Part shown: positions 21,600 to 31,306 of the stretch, piece by piece
Position numbering within the stretch: the stretch's first letter is position 1
Layout: the number at the start of each line of letters is the position of its first letter
Origin: Cladocopium goreaui
Lineage: Eukaryota > Sar > Dinophyceae > Suessiales > Symbiodiniaceae
DNA length: 64,000 bases
Reading direction: 5' to 3'
Assembly (NCBI GenBank): GCA_947184155.2
Contig: CAMXCT020001538.1
Coordinates: 82,359 to 146,358, forward strand
Notes under the pieces: model-generated
Database searches by the model: none
The model's input: only the letters and a program-made list of their open reading frames with translations
Told to the model about the DNA's origin: nothing
Program-made: the position numbers and the translations under genes

Positions 21600-24500
21600 C
21601 CGCTCGCTAGGAGTTTGTTGTGGAGCCGTTGCCCGCAGGCCGTCCTTCAGGGCCACTGTGTTTCCCTGTCCGGCAGCGTGCGTTTTCAGCTTCGGGAGGA
21701 AGAGCAGCAGCAGCAACAGGAGCAGCAGGAGGGTTCTATGTCTCACTATGTCTCATTGTACAAACAGCGGTACAAAAAATAGTCGAAAACTATTGTTTTT
21801 CTAGGGTTTCAGAAGGGACGTTCGGCAGTTTTTGGGCTCGATTTTGGCGCCGTTCCGTCCGTCAGGGCCACTGTGTTTCCCTGTCCGGCAGCGTGCTTTT
21901 TCAGCTTCGGGAGGAAGAGCAGCAGCAGCAACAGGAGCAGCAGGAGGGTTCTATGTCTCACTATGTCTCATTGTACAAACAGCGGTACAAAAACTGGTCG
22001 AAAACTATTGTTTTTCGGCAGGGTGCGTTTTCAGCTTCGGGAGGAAAAGCAGCAGCAGCAACAGGAGCAGCAGGAGGGGTCTATGTCTCACTATGTCTCA
22101 TTGTGCAAACAGCGGTACAAAAAATGGTCGAAAACTATTGTTTTTCTAGGGTTTCAGAAGGGACGTTAGGCAGTTTTTGGGTTCGATTTTGGCGCTGTTC
22201 CGTCCTTCAGGGCCACTGTGTTTCCCTGTCCGGCAGCGTGCGTTTTCTGCTTCGGGAGGAAGAGCAGCAGCAGCAACAGGAGCAGCAGGAGGGTTCTATG
22301 TCTCACTATGTCTCATTGTACAAACAGCGGTACAAAAAATAGTCGAAAACTATTGTTTTTCTAGGGTTTCAGAAGGGACGTTAGGCAGTTTTGGGGCTCG
22401 ATTTTGGCGCTGTTCCGTCTTTCAGGGCCACTGTGTTTCCCTGTCCGGCAGCGTGCTTTTTCAGCTTCGGGAGGAAGAGCAGCAGCAGCAACAGCAACAG
22501 CAGGAGGGTTCTCTGTCTCACTATGTCTCATTAATATACAAACAGCGGTACAAAAGATGGTCGAAAACTATTGTTTTTCTAGGGTTTCAGAAGGGACGTT
22601 AGGCAGTTTTGGGGCTCGATTTTGGCGCCGTTCCGTCCTTCAGAGCCACTGTGTTTCCCTGTCCGGCAGCGTGCTTTTTCAGCTTCGGGAGGAAGAGCAG
22701 CAGCAGCAGCAGCAACAGCAACAGCAGGAGGGTTCTCTGTCTCACTATGTCTCATTGTACAAACAGCGGTACAAAAAATGGTCGAAAACTATTGTTTTTC
22801 TAGGGTTTCAGAAGGGACGTTAGGCAGTTTTTGGGCTCGATTTTGGCACCGTTCCGTCCTTCAGGGCCACTGTGTTTCCCTGTCCAGCAGCGTCGGTTCT
22901 CAGCTTCGGGAGGAAGAGCAGCAGCAGCAACAGGAGCAGCAGGAGGGTTCTATGTCTCACTATGTCTCATTAATGTACAAACAGCGGTACAAAAGATGGT
23001 CGAAAACTATTGTTTTTCTAGGGTTTCAGAAGGGACGTTAGGCAGTTTTTGGGTTCGATTTTGGCGCTGTTCCGTCCTTCAGGGCCACTGTGTTTCCCTG
23101 TCCGGCAGCGTGCGTTTTCAGCTTCGGGAGGAAGAGCAGCAGCAGCAACAGGAGCAGCAGGAGAGTTCTCTGTCTCACTATGTCTCATTGTACAAACAGC
23201 GGTAACAAAAATGGTCGAAAACTATTGTTTTTCTAGGGTTTCAGAAGGGACGTTAGGCAGTTTTTGGGTTCGATTTTGGCGCTGTTCCGTCCTTCAGGGC
23301 CACTGTGTTTCCGTGTCCGGCCGGCAGGGCGCGTTTTGAGCTTCGGGAGGAAGAGCAGCAGCAGCAACAGGACAGCAGGAGGGTTCTATGTCCTCACTAT
23401 GGTCTTCATTGTACAAACAGCGGTACAAAAATTGTCCGCAAACTATTGTTTTTCTAGGGTTTCAGGAGGGACGTTAGGCAGTTTTTGGGCTCGATTTTGG
23501 CGCCGTTCCGTCCTTCAGGACCACTGTGTTTCCCTGTCCGGCAGCGTGCGTTCTCAGCTTCGGGAGGAAGAGCAGCAGCAGCAACAGGAGCAGCAGGCGG
23601 GTTCTATGTCTCACTATGTCTCATTGTACAAACAACGGTACAAAAAATAGTCGAAAACTATCGAAAACTATTGTTTTTCTAGGGTTTCAGAAGGGACGTT
23701 AGGCAGTTTTTGGGCTCGCTTTTGGCGCCGTTCCGTCCTTCAGGGCCACTGTGTTTCCCTGTCCGGCAGCGTGCGTTTTCATCTTCGGGAGGAAGAGCAG
23801 CAGCAGCAGCAACATGAAGTAAAAAAAAAAAAAAAAAAAAAAAAAGCAGGAGGGTTCTATGTCTCACTATGTCTCATTGGTCCAAACATCGGTAACAAAA
23901 AATCTTGTCCGAAAACTATGTTTTCCTAGGGTTTCAGAAGGACGTTAGCAGTTTTTTGGGCTCGCTTTTGGCGCCGTTCCTGGCCTTCAGGGCCCCTGTG
24001 TTTTTCCTGTCCCGGCAGCCGTTCGTTTTCAGCTTCGGGGGAAGAGCGCAGCAGCAGCACAGGAGCAGCAGGAGGTGTTCTATTTCTCACTATGTCTCAT
24101 TGTACAAACAGCGGTACAAAAAATGGTCGAAAACTATTGTTTTTCTAGGGTTTCAGAAGGGACGTTAGGCAGTTTTGGGGCTCGATTTTGGCGCCGTTCC
24201 GTCCTTCAGAGCCACTGTGTTTCCCTGTCCGGCAGCGTGCTTTTTCAGCTTCGGGAGGAAGAGCAGCAGCAGCAGCAGCAACAGCAACAGCAGGAGGGTT
24301 CTCTGTCTCACTATGTCTCATTGTACAAACAGCGGTACAAAAAATGGTCGAAAACTATTGTTTTTCTAGGGTTTCAGAAGGGACGTTAGGCAGTTTTTGG
24401 GCTCGATTTTGGCACCGTTCCGTCCTTCAGGGCCACTGTGTTTCCCTGTCCAGCAGCGTCGGTTCTCAGCTTCGGGAGGAAGAGCAGCAGCAGCAACAGG

Positions 24501-24795
24501 AGCAGCAGGAGGGTTCTATGTCTCACTATGTCTCATTAATGTACAAACAGCGGTACAAAAGATGGTCGAAAACTATTGTTTTTCTAGGGTTTCAGAAGGG
24601 ACGTTAGGCAGTTTTTGGGTTCGATTTTGGCGCTGTTCCGTCCTTCAGGGCCACTGTGTTTCCCTGTCCGGCAGCGTGCGTTTTCAGCTTCGGGAGGAAG
24701 AGCAGCAGCAGCAACAGGAGCAGCAGGAGGGTTCTATGTCTCACTATGTCTAATTGTACAAACAGCGGTACAAAAAATGGTCGAAAACTATTGGA
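21600..24795. repeat. tandem array of about 213-226 bp units with CAG-rich core
   Basis: At least 14 full units and one truncated unit (about 22013-22160). Each unit has, in order, TTTTGGGCTCGATTTTGGCG, CCGTCCTTCAGGGCCACTG, TTTCCCTGTCCGGCAGCG, a (CAG)n(CAACAG)n tract of variable length, TCTCACTATGTCTCATTG, TACAAACAGCGGTACAAAA, and CTATTGTTTTTCTAGGG. Unit length varies chiefly with the CAG tract. Many forward reading segments are open because of the repeat, but each runs into TAG within two or three units, so I do not call a protein. A block at about 22610-23190 recurs at 24176-24756 (offset 1566 bp) with essentially identical sequence, giving a higher-order repeat. Confidence 0.9.
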
Positions 24796-24984
24796 TTGTA
24801 GTCATATATCGTAACCTAATACATATACAGCGATATATGCTGCCAGGCTGGAACCAAGAAGGATGCAGCCCGCCCTCACCATTTGGGAATGTGGATAGAT
24901 ATGGATCGATATGGAGGATATGGTACAATGTGAGTCAGCCTGGAACAAAAAGACAGAGACATAGACAGATGCACACTGACAATG

Positions 24985-25125
24985 AAACACACACACATAT
25001 ATATATATATATGAATATATATATATAATATGAATATATATATATAATATATGAATATATATATATATATGGAATATATATATATGAATATATATATATG
25101 AATATATATATATATCTATTAAATA
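24985..25125. repeat. (AT)n and TATATATATGAA microsatellite
   Basis: Alternating TATATA runs with GAATATATAT interruptions. No coding capacity. Confidence 0.95.
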
Positions 25126-25139
25126 TACACAGATCTATG

Positions 25140-25402
25140 ATTCTATCTATCCATCTACCTACCTACCATTACCTGCCACTACCTGCCTATCTATCAAACT
25201 ATCTAGCTATCTATCTATCTATCTAACTATCTATCTATCTATCAATCTATCTATCTATCTATCGACCTATCTATCTATCGATCGATCTATCTATCTATCT
25301 ATCTCCATCTATCTATCGATCGATCTATCTCTATCTATCCATCTATCGAATCTAGCAAGCCTGCAGACCATCTATCTATCTATCTATCTATCTATCTAAC
25401 AT
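25140..25402. repeat. (ATCT)n microsatellite
   Basis: Long runs of CTATCTATCTAT with scattered CGATCGAT and CCAT variants. The tract ends at ATCTAACATCC. Confidence 0.95.
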
Positions 25403-26008
25403 CCTCGATGTCGAATGCCGATGTTTACCTGCACATTAAAAATGACAATGTCGACCCTAGCCGTTCCATGGCTTTTTGTGACCTGGTGTTGTCAGCCCCT
25501 GAAAATTTCAGTCATTTGAGATCCCAAATGAAAAATCCTCAAGCACAAGCCTGACTGTCCAGCAACACTATGTCAGAATGCAACATAAACAAACATTAAA
25601 AAAACATCCAAAATATATTGCCTCGCTCTGGTGAAATTTAACTCTATATATATATCTCTCTCTCTCTATCTCTCCTCTCGTATCATGGCTATGGAAAAGC
25701 CACCAACTTGAGCTGTGTGAAAACACAGCGCAAACCTCTTTTTTTTCTCCGGGGTCGGCGGCAGGGGCGGCAGCCCTTAAATAAATGGGCCATTTCCCAT
25801 GGCTATGTTAAATAACCAGAGGCTATATCTTTCAGAATCCCCAATATCTGGCCCTCCTCAAGTTGCCAGAAAAAACTATTGGAATGAACCAAACTGGTGC
25901 AGCAGCTGTGGTTTCTAAGCCGTAGGATGGGCGGAACCTGTCAACCTGGTTCCAGGATGTACCACCAAAACCACCCTGGAACCATCCCTTTTTGGATCTC
26001 GAAATCGA
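25403..26008. other. no gene recognised
   Basis: Non-coding, with a CTCTCT/ATATAT microsatellite near 25640-25680 and a small relic of the foldback family near 25795-25825 (CATGGCTATGTTAAATAACCAGAGG pattern). It is the 3' flank of the minus-strand LRR gene. Confidence 0.4.
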
Positions 26009-27548
26009 TCATCGGCGACGTCGTTTGGCAGCGGATGGCCATGGCTCATATGTGTAGCCACCCTTCCCATTTCTCACTTTTCTGAGATCCGGCAGCCGAA
26101 GATCCAACAAACTGCAGCCTCGAAAGGCATCCACTCCGATGTTCCTCACAGAGTCCGGGATGGTCAAAGTCACCAGTGAGCTGCAGCCGTCAAAGGCACG
26201 GTCTCCAATTCTCGTGACCGAGTTGGGAATGGTCAAAGTTGTCAGGGAGATGCAGCCACGAAAGGCATCTGCACCAATGCTACTGACAGAACTGGGAATG
26301 GTCAAGGTTGTAAGAGAGCTGCAGTCAGCGAAGGTCGAATTCTGTATTTCAGTCACAGATCTGGGGATGGTCAAACTGGTCAATGAGCTGCAGCCAGAAA
26401 AAGCACGACCCCCTAATCCAGTGGCGCGGTTTGGAATGGTCAAACTCGTCAAAGAGCTGCAGCCAGAAAAAAGGTCAAAGCCTATGCGGGTCGCAGAAGG
26501 TATTGCCAGATTTGTCAAAGAGCTGCAGCCAGAAAAAACATCATACCCAAGATGTGTCACAGAAGGCAGGGTCAGACTTGTCAAAGAGCTGCAGCCATTC
26601 AATGCCCGGTACCCAAGTTCAGTCACTGACTCTGGGATGGTCAAATTTGTCAAAGAGCTGCAGCCAGCAAAGGCATAATCTGCTAGTTTGGTCACAGACT
26701 TAGGGATATTCACACTGAGTAGGGAGCTGCAGTCACGAAAGGCATGGTGCCCAATTTCAGTCACCGACTCCGGAATTTCAAGATGGAACAAATATCGGCA
26801 TCCTTCAAAGGCGAAGGGTCTAATGCGTGTTTCAGTGTCAGGGATGCGTACTCCACGCAAATCCTTCACCTTGCGGCCAGATAGCTCTTTGCTGGCACAT
26901 TCAACCGTCGCGTTGACGAAGACAACCTGCAAGGTGCAAAACATATGAGTCCACACCTTCCGGGAAATGGTAATACTTTCAAATGTCTTTCAGAAGCTGA
27001 AAACCATTCACCCTCAAAGAAAACATGTAAATTCCCACGTTAGCACCAAAAAAAAAGAACATCTCAACACACCCCAAACTCTGTCTGACTTTGCAAAGGT
27101 CTGTACCTGCACTTTGGCATGGTCAGAAAGGGAGTCTTCCACCATCGCGTGCTCGAGCGCTACGAGCTTTTCACCGTCCACCACAATCTCTGGGTCGCTG
27201 AGTCTCCGCGTGAGCTCATCCTTCGATGGATGGAAAGCCTGAAGGGGGTGCCATCATGTGACTGTAGACCAATTGGATCCTGTAAAAAAAGCTGGGGGTT
27301 GCTGCTCTTTTTTGGCAATTTTCAAAGGACATCCATGGTTTGGAGCTTCATGTGTTTCTTGCAAATGCCACATCACTTCCTTCAGCGACAACGACAACAA
27401 CAACGACGACAAAAACGCACCGTTTTAAACCCTCTGCCTTTAGTTTCTCCTGCAATTCTGTTATCTTCATTTGCGGAAACACTTCCACAGTACAAACCCT
27501 GCCACTGATCAATTCCACACTCAGTTCGTTCATAGCCATGATTGCCAT
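26009..27548 (-). CDS. ubiquitin-like domain plus BspA-type leucine-rich repeat protein
   Basis: Three exons in phase 0: 27438-27548, 27107-27238 and 26009-26926, giving about 386 residues. Exon 1 starts at ATG and reads VELISGRVCTVEVFP, a ubiquitin-like beta hairpin and helix (ELQEKLK); exon 2 continues AFHPSKDELTRRLSDPE and VVDGEKLVALEHAMVE, the rest of that fold. Exon 3 has about ten 23-residue BspA (LRR_5) repeats of the form AFxGCSSLTxLTIPxSVTxIG, then a basic tail AAKRRRR. Intron 1 has a GC donor and intron 2 a GT donor. The family is, as I recall, common in dinoflagellates; such LRRs serve protein binding. No signal peptide or membrane segment is seen. Some repeats have variant residues (SATRIG, NRATGLG) but the frame is intact. 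Confidence 0.85.
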
Positions 27549-27892
27549 GGCTTCCCAAACGTCGCAGATCTTTCAACTTGAGACTCACGAGTCGCTGCAG
27601 ACATGCACCCTGCCAAGCCATGATCGGTGGGTCTACAGGCAAAACACTCAATCAAGTGCCATGTTTGTCTAAAATCAACAGTCCTAGGTGTTGGTTTAAG
27701 CTTCATTGTATATTTCACAGCATTTCACGAGAATCCTCATGTATTGGGCATCCCTTTCTCAGGTATCTATACAATCCATTATCTCCAAAATGAACATATT
27801 TCTCACCCCGGAAAAGCACGTGAAAAAAAGGGAACTTTCCCACGTTTGACCACTGGACGCTCCAGGGTCGGGTCCCTCCCAATCCACGCGGC
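27549..27892. other. 5' flank of the LRR gene, no gene recognised
   Basis: No supported exon on either strand. Confidence 0.4.
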
Positions 27893-27932
27893 GGTCCCGA
27901 GACACCCCCAAGAGCTCGTACGGGCACTCCAT
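27893..27932 (-). CDS. orphan exon: start of a DnaJ J domain
   Basis: ATG at 27932 on the minus strand reads MECPYELLGVSRD, the start of a J domain (Y-E-x-L-G-V-x-x-x). The reading then continues RRVDWEGPDPG, which is not J-domain-like, so an exon probably ends near 27893 with a GC donor. I find no continuing exon with the HPD loop downstream. It may be a fragment or the start of a gene with exons I cannot see. Confidence 0.45.
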
Positions 27933-28420
27933 GGCGAAGGATTCCAACACTGGGGAAGCTGAGGGAACTGGGTGGCTGATGGGCTGCGCCTCAAGCTGTC
28001 CACAAAGGAACGGAACGCTGCAAAAATTCTGTGCTTTGGGGAGAAGAAACGTGATGATTTTGGGAAGGAACAGAACAGGCACTTTGTGATATAGGCTAAG
28101 AATGGCTAAGAGGTGTTCTTGAGATGTGATTTCGGGTCATGATGTGAGCCTTTCTTCCCGATGAATTTGTAGGCCGACAAGATTGTCTTTGCTTGTGACC
28201 ACGTGGATCTTTTGACGTTGTGCTCTGAATGATTTAAGGTATTGTCTCTTTCAGGTGTGTTCAATCTTGAGCAGAAATGCTTGGCACAAGCGGCACACAG
28301 TCACCAACATCGGGGGCAACCTGCGCTTCTAGATCCTTGTGCACCTTGATAAACCCCAAAAATTCTTGGCACGGTCGAGGAGTTCCGACCACAAACATGG
28401 TCTGGTTGATGGTTTCAAGT
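27933..28420. other. no gene recognised
   Basis: Non-coding by inspection. Confidence 0.35.
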
Positions 28421-28522
28421 ACCCTCTGGTAAACTAACATAGCTATGGAAAATCACCATTTTTAATGGGAAAATCCACTATAAATGGCCATTTTCAATAG
28501 CTATGTTAGTTTACCAGAGGGT
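28421..28522. mobile_element. foldback MITE-like element
   Basis: A near-perfect inverted repeat: the left arm ACCCTCTGGTAAACTAAC continues ATAGCTATGGAAAAT, and the right arm reads ATTTTCAATAGCTATG then TTAGTTTACCAGAGGGT. The arms are about 33 bp around a 35-bp centre. Diverged relatives lie near 70, 1771, 21297, 25795 and 32835. It has no coding capacity. Confidence 0.8.
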
Positions 28523-29365
28523 ATGTTTTAGCTTTATGATGATCCCGACAGACGAGCATATTGTTTTTAGGGGGTAGGTCAACCACCAGCTGGGAAGCTA
28601 AAGCGCAATCTGGCACCTCCTTTCGTGAAGACCTGAAAAATCATGGAATGCCAACGAGTGACATCTTCCCGATACCTGTCAGACGGACATGGTCCAACTT
28701 GGGGCGGAGAGGTTTTTTTTAGGCTCACCCCAGTTGGGGGACAGTATCTACTGAATCTACTACAAGGAAACTGGTGGTTATTACCCACCAACCCACCGGC
28801 TTCGTATCAATGGGATACTCCCAGTTGGCCTGGTTACATGGCTACCAATCAAGAAGATTTTCCAGTCAATCCTTCCAAAACCTGCATGTTATAACCGTAT
28901 GTATTGTGTGTACAATGTTTATTCCAAGTGTCCCAAACGACAAAAATCCTATCCATGCTGCACTGGCTCCAGGGCCCCTCGGGATTCCTTCAGTGCTTTT
29001 TCCTGGGAGATCATCCCCATGTTTGGTGGTGACGGCCCAGGCTACACAGTTTCTCATGTTCCCTATTAAGATTGCCAGAACTGCCACAGACTGAGCCATA
29101 AATCCAGCATGTTCGAGACAAAATCAGAAATATCACAGAATTGTTGATGATCTTCTCCATTTGTCTTCCTATGGTCCAACCCCCCTTGTTGGTTGTTTTC
29201 CCTATGAAAATATGGCACCTTTCCCAGGTATCCAGCAAGCGCTCCCAGGAGCCACGGAGACCATCGGGGCCTCCGAAAAAAAAAATGCTGGCTTTGAAGC
29301 ATCGGAAATGGAGGTTTTAGATGGCTTAATCCTCCGGAAATGGGGATAATTATCTATATATCTAT
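28523..29365. other. no gene recognised
   Basis: Several open segments exist on both strands, none with a recognisable domain or splice support. Confidence 0.35.
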
Positions 29366-29464
29366 CTGGTTGGTGGGTTCAACCCATCTTGAAAAATATT
29401 AGTCAAATGGGATTATTCTTCCCAATATATGGAGAAATAAGAAATGTTCCAAACCAGCAACCAG
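29366..29464. mobile_element. CTGGTTGGTGG-family element, copy 4, with CTAT flanks
   Basis: Begins CTGGTTGGTGGGTTCAACCC and ends TTCCAAACCAGCAACCAG. CTAT lies directly outside both ends, consistent with a 4-bp target duplication, though the flank is a TATA/ATCT microsatellite. Confidence 0.75.
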
Positions 29465-30800
29465 CTATATATATAGTCTATTTATATATATATATACACA
29501 TGTGTGTAGTGTGAATAAAGTATCCTCCTGAAAATTGGTATGATATTTATGTATAGAGATAGAAATATGGATTTTATGTAGTGTTAATAGAATATTAATC
29601 TGAAATGAGGATAGCGATGTATCTATTGGGATAAGCAACCGTCATTTGGATATGAGTGATATAACCAGTGATAATGGGGTGATAACAGGGATGACTAGAA
29701 AGAATAGAACAAGATTGGGATATCAAATGCCCCCCCAGTCATGGGGCCCTCTGATCCGGCAAACGTTCCACCAGAATTTCGATTCGCGGTTATCTAATAT
29801 CAGGAGGATGGGATTTATATATGGATTTATGGGGTATAATTTTATGGTATATCATGGTATATCATATACCAAAGATGTCATTGGTCACCAATGCAATGGT
29901 TTTCAAAATTGATAATAGCATTGATAGCAATTGATCATATGATAAGAGCTATGAATAACGATGTGGGTCATGTGTTTCAACGAAAACTGAAATTGGCATT
30001 GATCCATATTGATCCATTGTCTTTGGAAGTTATCTTTCTTGGGAATCTACATATAGGCTATATTTATGGAATCTGATTACCAAAAATATTATATAGCTAT
30101 CTTTGGAATCAAAGAAAATGTATCTGTTATCCACAACACGTTTGTCATCTCAGGAGTGATCGCCGGATTATCCAAGAACTTAAGACACCAAGATCCAGCA
30201 AATCAAGCTGGCAATGGCAAATTCCCCCATAGAACATATCCATATTGATAGATTTAAAAGAAAATAAAACTGGCAGATGTGCCATTTCCTGGCTGGAGGA
30301 CCAGAATTTTACGATACTTAAATCAAATATAATCAAATACTATGGGCTCTATATCATGCCCATCATCTCCCAATTCTCGGGACAGTCCAGCCCGATTTCG
30401 GCTGCCCAGCCCGTCACCCCCCAGGAATTCCCCCAGCGCACCCCAGGTCTCTTTGCTCGCTAAAGCGGTGCTGCATAAGAGTTCCAGGGCTGTAAGGCCT
30501 GGACATCTCCACGCCGGCCCATGGTTGTGGGGAAAAATGGACAGGAAACCATGGTGTTTTGCACCTCGAAATGGTGGGGGGTCCTGTAACTTGTCCTTGT
30601 TTCAGCACTTCTCGAAAATCTAGAACCCCCATTCTGGGCTGATTTGGAACCCATTTTTGGGTTGGTGAATCTCTGATTTGTTGGGTGGGTCGCCTCCTAC
30701 CTGGCAACCCACAGCAACGGCCCACCCGGCCCCACCTAGACCAACGATGTCCAATTTGGTCTTGTACTGGGAACAAAAATCTGGACTTGCTGCCGTCTCC
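29465..30800. other. AT-rich, no gene recognised
   Basis: A (TA)n tract near 29467-29500 and AT-rich spacer with many ATAT and CCAT motifs. The minus-strand open segment 30414-30980 (containing FTATSSDSWNIMIEGS) and the overlapping forward segment 30835-31230 are both exon-like in places, but I cannot choose between them. Confidence 0.4.
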
Positions 30801-31204
30801 TGAGGCCGCAAGAAGATGGATCTGAAGCTCATCAATGCAGGGTTGTCCGTCACCTGTGCCCACTTCCTGGTTGGTGTTGCTGCTTCCTTCAATCATGATA
30901 TTCCAACTATCGGATGATGTGGCAGTGAACATCAAGCCGTTTGATGTGTCAGTGAACGCAGATACGATGGATAGTCGCATCCACGCACACAGGGTGGACG
31001 TTGGATCCCTCCTCTGGGCCGCAGAAGCTCATAACCTCAAGTCGTGGGGACAATGGAGAGCCTCCAATTGTTTCATCATCCGTCATTTTGCCTTGCCAAG
31101 TACTCCAGGAAAAGAAGTCGCTTCTATCTCCGCCCTTCTATCAACTTGCCTGGGCAAAATGTGTGTGTGTGACTTTCTTGTCTCAAGATATTCTCCCGAG
31201 ATAG

Positions 31205-31306
31205 CTAATTGGTGGTTTCAACCCCTCTGAAAAATATGAAAGTCAGATTGGATCATCATCCCAACTATTGGGGAAAATAACAGCCATGTTCCAAACCACC
31301 AACCAG
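31205..31306. mobile_element. CTGGTTGGTGG-family element, copy 5 (5' end decayed)
   Basis: Contains TTGGTGGTTTCAACCC, CTCTGAAAAATATGAAAGTC, GCCATGTTCCAAACCACC and ends AACCAG. Confidence 0.7.

Noticed and set aside
21411..25028. Long forward open segments with Gln-rich and SGGRAAAATGAAGG-like protein repeats
   Set aside because: They arise from the tandem DNA repeat; all three forward frames are open for similar lengths and each meets TAG within two or three units.
30414..31230. Overlapping opposite-strand open segments near 30.4-31.2 kb
   Set aside because: Both have some exon-like stretches but neither has a recognised domain or paired splice sites.
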